This document shows, in pieces, positions 7,610-15,413 of a stretch of 64,000 nucleotides of DNA; the first letter of the stretch is position 1; every line of letters starts with the position of its first letter. Where the stretch lies: NCBI RefSeq assembly GCF_004214935.1, contig NZ_SFCC01000009.1, positions 248,001-312,000 of the forward strand, read 5' to 3'. Made by a program: the position numbers and the translations under genes. Below the pieces are notes generated by a model. The model made no database searches, was not told the DNA's origin, and worked only from the letters and a program-made list of their open reading frames with translations. Source of the stretch: Amycolatopsis suaedae (GTDB lineage: Bacteria > Actinomycetota > Actinomycetes > Mycobacteriales > Pseudonocardiaceae).

Positions 7610-7671
7610 ACCCCATGATGTTAGTTAGCTTAAGCAAGAAAAGGAACATTTCGTCCTGCCCTGCCCGGTTC

Positions 7672-8628
7672 TCACGGAAGTGGTTCATCGCGGGCCGCCA
7701 CCCAGAGGTCGTACCACTCCTCGTGGGAGAGGATCGGCTTACGCCGGACCGCGTCGCCGCAGGCGACGATCCGGCTCGGGTTCGTGCTCCCGATGACCGG
7801 GGCGATCGCGGCTGGGTGCCGCTGCAGCCACCACAGGACGATCGTCTCGGGTGTGGTGTCCTTCTCCCGGGCCAGCCGGCGGACCAGTTCCGCCGTGGCC
7901 CGCTCGGCCGGTGTCTGCTCGTTGCCCGTGTAGCGGCCCTGCGCGAGCGCTCCCCACGCCTGCAACTGGACACCGGTGTCGATGCAGTGCTCGACCGTCC
8001 CGTGCGGGAAGCCGTTCGCCGTCGCCTGCGTGGTGTTGACCAGCACACCCGACTCCACCCAGTCCCGCCTGGACAGGCTCATCTCCAGCTGGTTGGCGAC
8101 GATCGGCAGGTCGAGCCGCGCCTGCAGGGCGGCGATCTGCGCGCCGCTCATGTTGGAGACGCCGATGTGCCGGATCAGGCCCTGCTCGTGCAACCTGCGC
8201 ACCGCCGCGGCGACCGCGTCCGGATGTGTCAGCGGATCGGGCCTGTGCAGCAGCAGTACGTCGAGGTGGTCGGTACGGAGACGGTCGAGGCTTTCCTCGA
8301 CACGGTCCTCCAGACCGCCGCCACGCAGGTCGTAGAAGCCGGCCCGGCCACCGGCCGGCAGCTGAATTCCGCACTTGCTCTGCAACAGGATCCGCCCGCG
8401 CAGGTCCGGCGCGCGGGCCAGCACCTCGCCGAACACCGATTCGGCTTTGCCGTGCCGGTAGATGTCGGCATGGTCGAACGCGGTGATACCCGCGTCGAGT
8501 GCGGCACCGATGGCCTTCTCGGCGACGTCGATGTCGGCGGGTCCGTACGGTTCCGTGTTCCAGGCACCGCCGAGACCCATGCAGCCGTACAGCGCACGGG
8601 GCGCGGGTATGTCCATTGTGGTCACCAT
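7672..8628 (-). CDS. Aldo/keto reductase
   Basis: A 318-residue AKR-superfamily NAD(P)H oxidoreductase. It starts MVTTMDIPAPRALYGCMGLGG. Catalytic elements are Asp/Tyr in AGITAFDHADIYRHGKAESVFGE, Lys in ILLQSKCGIQ and His in LLLHRPDPL. The TIM-barrel C-terminus has SNMSGAQIAALQ and GSTNPSRI, the cofactor-phosphate site. It is closest to the YdhF/oxidoreductase-type AKRs. ATG 8628 is chosen because GAGGAG lies just upstream; the longer open frame to 8844 adds arginine-rich sequence unlike the family. It is divergent from the VOC gene across a 324-bp spacer. The physiological substrate is unknown. Confidence 0.92.
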   Translation of the reverse strand: MVTTMDIPAPRALYGCMGLGGAWNTEPYGPADIDVAEKAIGAALDAGITAFDHADIYRHGKAESVFGEVLARAPDLRGRILLQSKCGIQLPAGGRAGFYDLRGGGLEDRVEESLDRLRTDHLDVLLLHRPDPLTHPDAVAAAVRRLHEQGLIRHIGVSNMSGAQIAALQARLDLPIVANQLEMSLSRRDWVESGVLVNTTQATANGFPHGTVEHCIDTGVQLQAWGALAQGRYTGNEQTPAERATAELVRRLAREKDTTPETIVLWWLQRHPAAIAPVIGSTNPSRIVACGDAVRRKPILSHEEWYDLWVAARDEPLP

Positions 8629-8952
8629 CGTTCGTCTCCTCGTCGTTCGGTCGCGCCGCCGGTGTGGACGCGGTTGCTCAAAGTACAGCCCTTGGCACGG
8701 CCGGGTGGCATCCGACTTTCGGATATCGGTGATGTCGCGAAAGAGACGGACGGTCTGAGACCAAAGTCGAATACCGATGTCGACGAAATGCGGATGGCGC
8801 GCCCCGGCCACGACCGTAACGTCAGTTGTGTTCGCCGCGGACAACCGTGCTGATTGACAACTCCATAGCTGGCAAATCGATGGCAGAGCGGTCGTCGTGA
8901 TCCCGCGGGCTCCGTATCGTGGTCCGACCCGAGTGGATCAAGGGAGGCGGCC
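8629..8952. other. Divergent intergenic region with imperfect direct repeats
   Basis: The 324-bp gap between the aldo/keto reductase and VOC starts shows no convincing gene. Two related stretches, CGGATATCGGTGATGTCGCGAAA-type (8720-8742) and CGAATACCGATGTCGACGAAA-type (8768-8788), repeat in the same direction about 48 bp apart and may be sites for an unlinked regulator. A TATCGT around 8917-8922 could be a -10 for the VOC gene. Confidence 0.3.
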
Positions 8953-9297
8953 GTGGACCGGACGGGTGTGACCGTGGGGGTCGCGGTGGCGGAGCTGGCC
9001 GCCGCGCGGAAATGGTACGAGCGGGTCTTCGAGCTGGGCCCGCCGGAGTACGAGCCGGTGCCCGGCGTCGCCGAGTACGACCTCGGCGGGTGCTGGCTCC
9101 AGCTGATGCGGGTACCGGCGCCTGCGCCGGGGGAGTGGGTGCTCAGGCTCGGGGTGGCCGATGCCGCGGCCGAGCGGGACAGGATCGCCTCCCTCGGTGT
9201 GGCGGTGGGCGAGTTGATCCGGGTCGAGGGCGCCGTGGCGTACTTCGAGTTCACCGACCCGGACGGCAACCAGCTCAGCTGCTACACGGAGCTGTGA
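8953..9297 (+). CDS. VOC-family (glyoxalase/bleomycin-resistance-type) protein
   Basis: A 114-residue single-module vicinal-oxygen-chelate protein. It starts MDRTGVTVGVAVAELAAARKWYERVFELG, the typical first beta-alpha unit, and ends with FEFTDPDGNQLSCYTEL, the typical last strand with the metal-ligand Glu. GTG 8953 is preceded by GGGAGGCGGCC. A small dimeric metal-dependent enzyme or binding protein is likely. Nothing nearby defines its substrate. Confidence 0.85.
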   Translation: MDRTGVTVGVAVAELAAARKWYERVFELGPPEYEPVPGVAEYDLGGCWLQLMRVPAPAPGEWVLRLGVADAAAERDRIASLGVAVGELIRVEGAVAYFEFTDPDGNQLSCYTEL

Positions 9298-9341
9298 GCC
9301 CGGTCTTGCCCGTGCGGCCCCGCGCGTGATCTTCTGCCGCC

Positions 9342-10766
9342 ATGGGTGATCCTCGCGATGACGCGGACCTGGCCGCCGAAGCGCTGAAGGTGGTGGCCGA
9401 CGCGGCGGGCCCCTACCTCGCGTCGCTGGGCGATCGGCTGGTCCAGGACCCAGCCACCGGCACGCTGCCGGACGAACTGGACGGCCCGCTGCCGGAGCGG
9501 GGCGACGGGACCCTGGCCGCCGTCGGTGAGTTGCTGCGGGTGGCGACCGACGCGGCCACCCACTCGTCCGGGCCGCGGTTCTTCCACTTCGTGGTCGGCG
9601 GGTCGACGCCTGCGGCACAGGCGGCGGACTGGCTGACCTCGTTGCTGGACCAGGTGTCCGGGCTGTGGCCTGCCTCGCCACTCGCGACCAGGGTGGAGGA
9701 CATCGCGCTGGCCTGGCTCAAGGAGCTGTTCGGGCTGCCCGCCTCCCACGGTGGGGTGCTCACACCCAGCGCCACGCTGGCCAACGTGACCGGGCTGGCC
9801 GCCGCCCGGCACTGGTGGGCCGGCCGGCACGGCGTGGACGTGAGTGCGGACGGCCTGGCCGGCCTGCCCCGGATGCCGGTGCTGTCCAGCGGCTACGTAC
9901 ATCCTAGTAGCCGCAAGGCGTTGCAGATCCTCGGATGCGGGCGCGACAGCGTGCGGGTCTTCGCCCGCGACGACGCCGGACGGGCCGACCTGGCGGCCCT
10001 GGAGGCCGGACTGGCTGCCGTGGGCGGGCCCGCGGTCCTGATCGCCAACGCGGGAGAGGTGAACACCGGCGATTTCGACCCCATCGCCGAGTTCGCCGAT
10101 CTCGCCGAGAGTTACGGCGCCTGGTTGCATGTGGACGGCGCGTTCGGCCTGTTCGCCGCCGTCTCACCGCGGACCGCGCACCTGGTCCGCGGGGTGGAAC
10201 GGGCCGACTCGGTCGCCGCCGACGCGCACAAGTGGCTCAACGTTCCCTACGAGAGCGGCTTCGCCTTCGTCCGGGAGGCCAGGCGGCTGGCCGAGGCGTT
10301 CGGCACCCTGGAGGCGGCCTACCTTCCGGTCGGCGACGAGGTCAGGGTCAACTTCAACGCGCTGGGGCCCGAGTCGTCCCGCCGGGCGCGCGCCCTGCCC
10401 ATCTGGGCGACCCTGCGGGCGTACGGCAGGGACGGGTACCGGGCGATGGTGGAGCGGCACCACGACCTGGCGCTGCTGCTGGCACGGCTGGTCGACCAGG
10501 CGCCGGACCTGGAGGCGCTCGCGCCACCCGGTCTCAACGTGGTGTGTTTCCGGTATCGCCCGGACGGTCTCGGGGAGGACCGGCTGAACCGGCTCAACGC
10601 CGAGCTGGGCGAGCGGCTGCTGGCCGACGGCCGGGTGTACGCCGGGACCACCACCTACCGCGGCCGGACCGGGCTGCGCCCGGCCATCGTGAACTGGCGT
10701 ACCGGCGAGGCCGACATCGAGCTGCTGGTGTCTGTGGTCCGCGAGATCGGTTCCGGGCTGGTCTAG
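9342..10766 (+). CDS. PLP-dependent (group II) amino acid decarboxylase family protein
   Basis: A 474-residue fold-type I PLP enzyme of the aromatic-amino-acid/glutamate decarboxylase family. Recognisable parts are SSGPRFFHFVVGGSTP (substrate region), HGGVLTPSATLANVTGLAAA (cofactor phosphate loop), LHVDGAFGLF (the Asp that binds the PLP ring nitrogen) and DAHKWLNVPYESGF, with the Schiff-base Lys at about residue 297. It would release CO2 from an amino acid to give an amine, but many members are aldolases or aminases, so the reaction is uncertain. It overlaps the convergent MarR gene by 4 bp. A second, different decarboxylase lies at 40285. Confidence 0.88.
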   Translation: MGDPRDDADLAAEALKVVADAAGPYLASLGDRLVQDPATGTLPDELDGPLPERGDGTLAAVGELLRVATDAATHSSGPRFFHFVVGGSTPAAQAADWLTSLLDQVSGLWPASPLATRVEDIALAWLKELFGLPASHGGVLTPSATLANVTGLAAARHWWAGRHGVDVSADGLAGLPRMPVLSSGYVHPSSRKALQILGCGRDSVRVFARDDAGRADLAALEAGLAAVGGPAVLIANAGEVNTGDFDPIAEFADLAESYGAWLHVDGAFGLFAAVSPRTAHLVRGVERADSVAADAHKWLNVPYESGFAFVREARRLAEAFGTLEAAYLPVGDEVRVNFNALGPESSRRARALPIWATLRAYGRDGYRAMVERHHDLALLLARLVDQAPDLEALAPPGLNVVCFRYRPDGLGEDRLNRLNAELGERLLADGRVYAGTTTYRGRTGLRPAIVNWRTGEADIELLVSVVREIGSGLV

Positions 10767-11245
10767 GCGGGAGGCCGGACCCGGCGGTGCCGGACGGTGT
10801 CGTCGGCGTCGAACCGGGTGAGGATCTCCCGCAGCAGGCTCCGGGTCCCCGCGACCCGCTCGGCGCCCCACCGTGCCGTCACCTCGGCGTCGAGTGCGGC
10901 GCGATGGGCCCGTGCTGCCTCGACGGCCGCGGTGCCGTGCTTGGTGAGGTGGAGAAGCCGGGCCCGGCCGTCGTCCGGCGCGGGACGCCGGGTAAGCACA
11001 CCGCGGCGTTCCAGGTCGGCCACGGCCTTGGACGCCGCCTGCTGGGTGACGCCCATTCGGTCGGCCAGGGCGGTGATCGTCAGCGGGCCGGCCAGTACGT
11101 GCTGGATCACCACGCCGTCGTTGAACCGCAGGTCGCCGAATCCGTCGGCGACGAGCCGCCGCTGCACCTCGTCCTGCATCGCCCAGCCCGCGAAGAGCGC
11201 GAGCAGTGACAGATCGAGCTCGTCCGAGGTAGGGTTCACAACCAT
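10763..11245 (-). CDS. MarR-family transcriptional regulator
   Basis: A 160-residue winged-helix regulator. The recognition region is ALADRMGVTQQAASKAVADLERRGVL (about residues 54-79), followed by the basic wing RRPAPDDGRARLLHLT. ATG 11245 is chosen because the product starts MVVNPTSDELDLSLLALFAG. The start lies in a perfect 16-bp palindrome shared with the divergent flavin-oxidase gene. On this strand TAGATT lies 8 nt before the ATG, pointing to a leaderless transcript. It probably represses both itself and the neighbour through that palindrome. The ligand is unknown. Confidence 0.93.
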   Translation of the reverse strand: MVVNPTSDELDLSLLALFAGWAMQDEVQRRLVADGFGDLRFNDGVVIQHVLAGPLTITALADRMGVTQQAASKAVADLERRGVLTRRPAPDDGRARLLHLTKHGTAAVEAARAHRAALDAEVTARWGAERVAGTRSLLREILTRFDADDTVRHRRVRPPA

Positions 11246-11259
11246 GGTTGTGGAATCTA
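11230..11259. promoter_or_regulatory. Back-to-back leaderless promoters with palindromic operator across both start codons
   Basis: CACAACCATGGTTGTG (11237-11252) is a perfect 16-bp palindrome. Its centre holds both start codons: plus-strand ATG 11244-11246 and minus-strand ATG 11245-11243, overlapping by 2 bases. TAGGGT (11230-11235) lies 8 nt before the plus ATG, and TAGATT (minus strand, 11259-11254) lies 8 nt before the minus ATG. This is a symmetric pair of leaderless -10 elements with a MarR-sized operator over both transcription starts. Confidence 0.7.
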
Positions 11260-11714
11260 CCGTACCGCCGCCGGAGCTGACCGGGGAGTTCGTGCGGGTC
11301 GCCCACCGGATCGTCTGGTGCACGCTGGCGACGGTCGACCGGCGGGGACGGCCGCGCTCGCGGGTCGTGCACCCGTACTGGGAGGTCTCCGGTGACGAGG
11401 TCGTCGGCTGGGTGTTCACGCGGCCCACCCCGCTGAAGGTCGCGCACCTGGACCACAGCCCGTTCGCGTCCTGCTCCTACTGGGACCCGGGACACGAGAC
11501 GGCCGTCGCCGAGTGCGCTGCCACCTTCGCGGGCGACGAGGGCAGCCGTCGCCGGGTATGGGACCTGTTCGAGACGGCGGCCCCGCCGCTCGGCTTCGAC
11601 CCGCGCATGCTCGGCAGCGCCGACCACCGGGACGAGCGGATCACCGTGCTCGCCCTGCGGCCGTGGCGCCTGAAAGTGGGCGAGCGGGCGTGGCGGCGCT
11701 CAGCCGGAACGTGA
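11244..11714 (+). CDS. Pyridoxamine 5'-phosphate oxidase-like (FMN/F420-binding split-barrel) protein
   Basis: A 156-residue split-barrel protein. The start MVVESTVPPPELTGEF leads into VRVAHRIVWCTLATVDRRGRPRSRVVHPYWE, the first strands of the PNPOx-like family where flavin phosphate is bound. FASCSYWDPGHETAVAECAA follows and resembles the general 'pyridoxamine 5-phosphate oxidase family' proteins of actinobacteria. A flavin- or F420-dependent reductase or heme/flavin-binding role is possible; vitamin B6 synthesis is not implied. It is divergent from its probable regulator MarR and overlaps the convergent methyltransferase gene by 15 bp. Confidence 0.82.
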   Translation: MVVESTVPPPELTGEFVRVAHRIVWCTLATVDRRGRPRSRVVHPYWEVSGDEVVGWVFTRPTPLKVAHLDHSPFASCSYWDPGHETAVAECAATFAGDEGSRRRVWDLFETAAPPLGFDPRMLGSADHRDERITVLALRPWRLKVGERAWRRSAGT

Positions 11715-12308
11715 CCTGCCGGCCCACGGGACGAACCGGCCCGTTCGTGCGGCGTACCGGGCGTACTCGGGCCCGTGCACCCGTCGCAGATGGGGCTCCT
11801 CGACGCGGCGGACGAGGAGCTGGTGGCTGGCCAGGACGAGCACCAGCGCCACCGCCATGATCGGGTTCGGCACGGTCAGCGCCAGACCGGCGGCGGTGAA
11901 CCCGGTCGCGGTCAGGACCGGGTTGCGGACCAGCCGGAACGGACCGCCGGTCACCAGCGGGGTGCGCTGGTCCGGATCGACGTCGCCGCGCCAGGAGTCC
12001 TTCATGGCCAGTTGCGAGGTCAGGGTGGCCGCGATTCCGAGCAGCGCCACGGCGATACCGGCGGCCCGGACGCCCGGGTGATCGAGCGGCCGCCACGGCG
12101 GCAGGCCGGCGAGTTCGGCGATGGGGCCGGCGAGCATGCCGGCGAAGGCGACCGCCGACAACAGCCGTGCCCACCACTGCGCGCTTCCCGGCCGGTCGGT
12201 GGTTCGCAACGGCGGCACCCGGTTGCCCCGGCGGGCTTGCACGAGAGTGGGCACCACCGCCACGACGGTGACCCAGGCGACGACCAGCACCAGGGTGACG
12301 ACGGCCAT
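11700..12308 (-). CDS. Isoprenylcysteine carboxyl methyltransferase (ICMT)-family membrane protein
   Basis: A 202-residue integral membrane protein with about five hydrophobic segments, the first being VTLVLVVAWVTVVAVVP. The C-terminal part has the family signature LVTGGPFRLVRNPVLTATGF (SAM-binding 'G.Y...RHP.Y' block) and EEPHLRRVHGPEYARYAARTGRFVP (the 'E...Y...Y...VP.. F.P' block). In bacteria such proteins methylate small isoprenoid or lipid substrates; the substrate here is unknown. ATG 12308 has AGGAGG 5 bp upstream. It lies 8 bp downstream of the LysR gene and may be cotranscribed with it. Confidence 0.88.
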   Translation of the reverse strand: MAVVTLVLVVAWVTVVAVVPTLVQARRGNRVPPLRTTDRPGSAQWWARLLSAVAFAGMLAGPIAELAGLPPWRPLDHPGVRAAGIAVALLGIAATLTSQLAMKDSWRGDVDPDQRTPLVTGGPFRLVRNPVLTATGFTAAGLALTVPNPIMAVALVLVLASHQLLVRRVEEPHLRRVHGPEYARYAARTGRFVPWAGRSRSG

Positions 12309-12316
12309 CGCGCCTC

Positions 12317-13210
12317 CTAGCGGGTCCGGTTCTCCAGGCAGCAGGCGACGAAGTCCCGCACGACGGGATCGTCGTCGGCCGATGGCGGCCAGGCGACCCC
12401 CACCCGGGTCGGGCTGACGCCGCTCACCCGCCGGTACACGACCCCGGGCCGGGCGTAGAACCGCGCTGCCGACTCCGGTGCCAGTGCCACACCGTAGCCG
12501 TTGGCGATGGCGCTGAGCCACGCGTCGGGTTGATCGGTGACCGCGCCGATACGAACCGGCCGCCCGTCGCGGTCCCCAGTGGCCAGCCAGAAATCCCGCC
12601 ATACCCCGGTCGCGCCCGGAGCGCTCACGAAAGGTTCGTCCCACAGCTCGTGGAACGCGATCTCCTCCCGGTCCGCCAGGGGATGCGTTGCCGCGAGCGC
12701 CACCAGCCGCGGCTCGCTGAGCAGTTCGGCGACGCGCAGGTCCTCTTGGCCGGGGAACGGCAGCCGGAGCAGTGCGACGTCGACCTCGCCGTCGGCGAGC
12801 CCGGCCGTCGGGTTCGACCACGACGCCTGCCGCATGTCGACCCGCCAGTCCGGTCGCAGGCGGGTGAACGCGGCGACGATCTCCGGCGTCGCCTCGTTGG
12901 CGGCGCTCGCGATGAAGCCCACCCGCAGGACGTGGGCTTCCCGGCTGGCCGTGGCGTTGACCTCCCGCACGGCCTGCTCCCAGCCGGACAGCAACGCCGG
13001 CGCCCGCTGGGCCAGTGTCCTGCCGGGCTCGGTCAGCTCCATACCGGCCCGCGACCGGGTGAACAGGCGGGTCCCCAGCTGGGACTCCAACTGTTTGATC
13101 TGCTTGGTCAGCGCTGGCTGGGACACGAACAACCGCTCGGCGGCGCGGGTCAGGTTGCCTTCCTCGGCCACCGCGACGAAGTAGCGCAGCAACCGGGTGT
13201 CCACATCCAT
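12317..13210 (-). CDS. LysR-family transcriptional regulator
   Basis: A 297-residue LTTR. Residues 1-60 form the HTH (MDVDTRLLRYFVAVAEEGNL, then AERLFVSQPALTKQIKQLESQLGTRLFTRS). Residues about 90-295 form the periplasmic-binding-protein-like effector domain (LRVGFIASAANEATPEIVAAF...). It is divergent from the DoxX gene across 61 bp and directly upstream of the ICMT-like gene, so either neighbour may be its target. The inducer is unknown. Confidence 0.95.
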   Translation of the reverse strand: MDVDTRLLRYFVAVAEEGNLTRAAERLFVSQPALTKQIKQLESQLGTRLFTRSRAGMELTEPGRTLAQRAPALLSGWEQAVREVNATASREAHVLRVGFIASAANEATPEIVAAFTRLRPDWRVDMRQASWSNPTAGLADGEVDVALLRLPFPGQEDLRVAELLSEPRLVALAATHPLADREEIAFHELWDEPFVSAPGATGVWRDFWLATGDRDGRPVRIGAVTDQPDAWLSAIANGYGVALAPESAARFYARPGVVYRRVSGVSPTRVGVAWPPSADDDPVVRDFVACCLENRTR

Positions 13211-13271
13211 GCCGCCAGGTTATAGAAGCAGGTATTGGACGTCGTCGTCGTCGCGGCGTGAAGGTGGCGGC

Positions 13272-13622
13272 ATGGAGATCGTCACCACCGTCGTCATCGT
13301 GGTCACCGCCGTGGCCTGCGTGTTCTCGGCCGTCGTCGACTGGACGTTACCGGAGCGGGTGTTCGCCAACGCGGGACAGGTGCGGGTCCCGCGGTCGTGG
13401 TTACCCGCGCTGGGGGCGCTCAAGGCGGCCGGTGCCGCTGGCTTGGTGGCGGGCCTGGCCGGTGTTCCGTTCATCGGCGTCGCGGCGGCCGCCGGGCTGG
13501 TCCTGTTCTTCGTCGGGGCCGTCGGCGCGCACGTGCGGGCGAGGGTGTTCCACAACATCGGCTACGCCGTGTCCTACCTCGTCCTGTCGATCGCGTCGTT
13601 CGTCCTGATCGTGCTGGGCTGA
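13272..13622 (+). CDS. DoxX-like membrane protein
   Basis: A 116-residue four-helix membrane protein: EIVTTVVIVVTAVACVFSAV, LPALGALKAAGAAGLVAGLA, GVAAAAGLVLFFVGAVGAHV and GYAVSYLVLSIASFVLIVLG. Size and helix arrangement fit the DoxX-like family, which acts in membrane redox or stress settings. AAGGTGG lies 3-9 bp before ATG 13272. Two rare TTA leucine codons occur at 13347 and 13401, unusual in such GC-rich DNA. It is divergent from the LysR gene, its likely regulator, and its 3' end overlaps the convergent aminotransferase gene by 49 bp. Confidence 0.85.
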   Translation: MEIVTTVVIVVTAVACVFSAVVDWTLPERVFANAGQVRVPRSWLPALGALKAAGAAGLVAGLAGVPFIGVAAAAGLVLFFVGAVGAHVRARVFHNIGYAVSYLVLSIASFVLIVLG

Positions 13623-14755
13623 GGCCGCCACCGCCGCCGCAGCCACCGGGCGAACTCGGCCAGACCGGCCTCGGGGTCCCGGCGGCCGACGCCGATCCGG
13701 AAGCGGTCGGTGGGCGTCGGCGTGAGCTCGGACCGGTAGATGCTGGCCGGCAGCAGCAGGACACCCGCCTCCTCGACGAGCCGGGTGCACAGCCGCTCGA
13801 CGTCGCCGGGGCCGCGGTAGCGGGGGAATGCGACGCAGCCGCCGTCGGGATGGCGCCATTCGAAGAGGTCGCCGAACTCGGCGAAGAACTCGTCGAACAC
13901 CGGCAGGTTGCGGTCGATGAGGCGGCGGTTGCGGTCGAGGATCGCCGCGCGGGCACCCAGCGCGATCCGGGCCAGCACCTCGCTGGGGGCGGAGTTGCAG
14001 ATGCTGGTGTAGTGCTTGGCCCGTTCCAGCCTGCTCAGCAGTTCCCGGTCCCGGCAGGTGATCCAGCCGATCCGCAGCCCGGGCAGGCCGAGAGCCTTGG
14101 ACATCACGTTGAGCGAGAGCGCCCGCGGCGACAGGTCGGCGGCCTGCGGCAGCGTGCGTGCGGGATCGCGCTCCAGCCCGCGGTACACCTCGTCGCTGAA
14201 CAGGTGGATGCCGCGCTCGTCGCACAGCCGGGCCAGTTCGGTGAACTCGGCACGGCCGGTCACCGCGCCGGTGGGGTTGTTGGGGAAGTTCACCGACACC
14301 ACGCGGGTGTTCGGCCGCAGCGCGGCACGCACCCGGTCCAGGTCGAGTGCCCAGTCGCGGTCCGGGTCGAGTGCGACCCCGGTGACCTCGCACAGTGCGA
14401 GCGGTACCGTTTCCGCCGCCTGGTAGTTCGGGGTGACCACCACGGCGTGGTCGTCGCGGTCGAGCAGGACGTTCATCGCCAGGTAGAGGGCTTCCTCGGC
14501 GCCCGCGAAGCACAGCACGTCGGCGGGCGCGGCGTGGTCGTAGGTCGCGGCGATGGCCTCACGCAGCGCGGGATCGCCGAACGTCTCGGTGTAGCCGAGC
14601 GGCAGGTTGTCCAGGACGCCGCGGTCCTCGCCGGCCAGTGATAGCAGTTCGGCCACGGTCATGGTCTGCGCGTCGGAGGCCGTCAGGTGGTGCCGGGCGG
14701 TGAACTCCCAGCGGGAGAAGTAGGTCTCCAGGCGGAAGTCGGGCAGCCGGGTCAT
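13574..14755 (-). CDS. PLP-dependent class I/II aminotransferase
   Basis: A 393-residue fold-type I aminotransferase. Motifs include CFAGAEEALYLAMNVLL (cofactor pocket), NFPNNPTGAVTG (Asn-Pro motif), LFSDEVYRGLE (PLP-binding Asp) and LNVMSKALGLPGLRIGW, with the Schiff-base Lys at about residue 230. FRIGVGRR near the end carries the carboxylate-binding Arg. The donor amino acid cannot be named from sequence. Its ATG overlaps the stop of the upstream DauR-like regulator (ATGA, 14752-14755), so the two are translationally coupled and functionally linked. By analogy with DauR-type regulators, turnover of an amino acid, possibly a D-amino acid, is conceivable. Confidence 0.9.
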   Translation of the reverse strand: MTRLPDFRLETYFSRWEFTARHHLTASDAQTMTVAELLSLAGEDRGVLDNLPLGYTETFGDPALREAIAATYDHAAPADVLCFAGAEEALYLAMNVLLDRDDHAVVVTPNYQAAETVPLALCEVTGVALDPDRDWALDLDRVRAALRPNTRVVSVNFPNNPTGAVTGRAEFTELARLCDERGIHLFSDEVYRGLERDPARTLPQAADLSPRALSLNVMSKALGLPGLRIGWITCRDRELLSRLERAKHYTSICNSAPSEVLARIALGARAAILDRNRRLIDRNLPVFDEFFAEFGDLFEWRHPDGGCVAFPRYRGPGDVERLCTRLVEEAGVLLLPASIYRSELTPTPTDRFRIGVGRRDPEAGLAEFARWLRRRWRPQPSTIRTNDAIDRTR

Positions 14756-15369
14756 GGCTCCTCCCTCAGTTCGGCGAGCAGGCTGTACAGCGTCGACCGC
14801 GACACCCGCAGCGCTCCCGCGACCAGCGGCGCCGCCCGGCGCACGGTGAACACCCCGGCCTCGTCGAGCCGCCGCAGCACGGCCAGCCGGTCCGCCCGGG
14901 TCAGTCGCTCCACCGGCCGGCCGCGTTCGCGCAGGAACTCGCCGATCAGCTGCTGGATCCGCTCCGGCCAGTCCTGCTCGAACAACGGCTCTGGGCGAGG
15001 GGAAACCGGGGCACCGAACGCCGACAGCATGGCCGCCGCCTGCTCCAGCGGAGTGCGGTCGAGGTTGACGCACAGCACGGCGGCCGGTTCGCCACGCTCG
15101 TCACGCAGCACCGCGCTAACCGACGACAGCCGCCTGCCGTCGGCGAGCAGCTTCTCGTACGGGCCGAAGACGTCGCGTGCCGACTCGTCCAGCGCGTCCA
15201 GCTCACCCAGCAGCGACGGGTCGCCGGGGCCGCGCCCGCTCGCCGGGTTCCAGACGGCGAGGATCCGGTCGGTGACCGGGTCGTGCAGCACGACCTCGGC
15301 GTAGGGGCCGAGCAGCCGGGCCACGGCTTCGCATGCCGGTGCCCACGCCCGGACTCTGGGGTCGTCCAC
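14752..15369 (-). CDS. YheO/DauR-like PAS-HTH transcriptional regulator
   Basis: A 205-residue protein. Residues about 10-120 fit the YheO-like PAS domain (ARLLGPYAEVVLHDPVTDRI, then the G-x-P-A-A-V-L-C-V-N-L-D block GEPAAVLCVNLDRTPL). Residues about 150-203 form the DauR-type HTH (RADRLAVLRRLDEAGVFTVRRAA, then ALRVSRSTLYSLLAEL). DauR controls D-arginine use in Pseudomonas; here the regulator is coupled to an aminotransferase by a 4-nt overlap. On this strand TATAGT lies 8 nt before GTG 15369, a leaderless promoter pattern. A TGGAC-tatat-GTCCA inverted repeat (15375-15389) covers the -10, suggesting autoregulation. Confidence 0.88.
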   Translation of the reverse strand: MDDPRVRAWAPACEAVARLLGPYAEVVLHDPVTDRILAVWNPASGRGPGDPSLLGELDALDESARDVFGPYEKLLADGRRLSSVSAVLRDERGEPAAVLCVNLDRTPLEQAAAMLSAFGAPVSPRPEPLFEQDWPERIQQLIGEFLRERGRPVERLTRADRLAVLRRLDEAGVFTVRRAAPLVAGALRVSRSTLYSLLAELREEP

Positions 15370-15374
15370 GAGTT

Positions 15375-15389
15375 TGGACTATATGTCCA
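15375..15389. promoter_or_regulatory. Inverted repeat over the -10 box of the DauR-like gene
   Basis: TGGAC-TATAT-GTCCA is a perfect 5-bp inverted repeat whose centre overlaps the minus-strand -10 (TATAGT). Further TGTCCAG copies follow at about 15402 and 15422. It is a candidate autoregulatory operator. Confidence 0.45.
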
Positions 15390-15413
15390 GTGCAGACAAA
15401 CTGTCCAGATGGG

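Noticed and set aside
8629-8844. Extended N-terminus of the aldo/keto reductase
   Set aside because: Arg-rich sequence unlike AKR proteins; ATG 8628 has a good SD.
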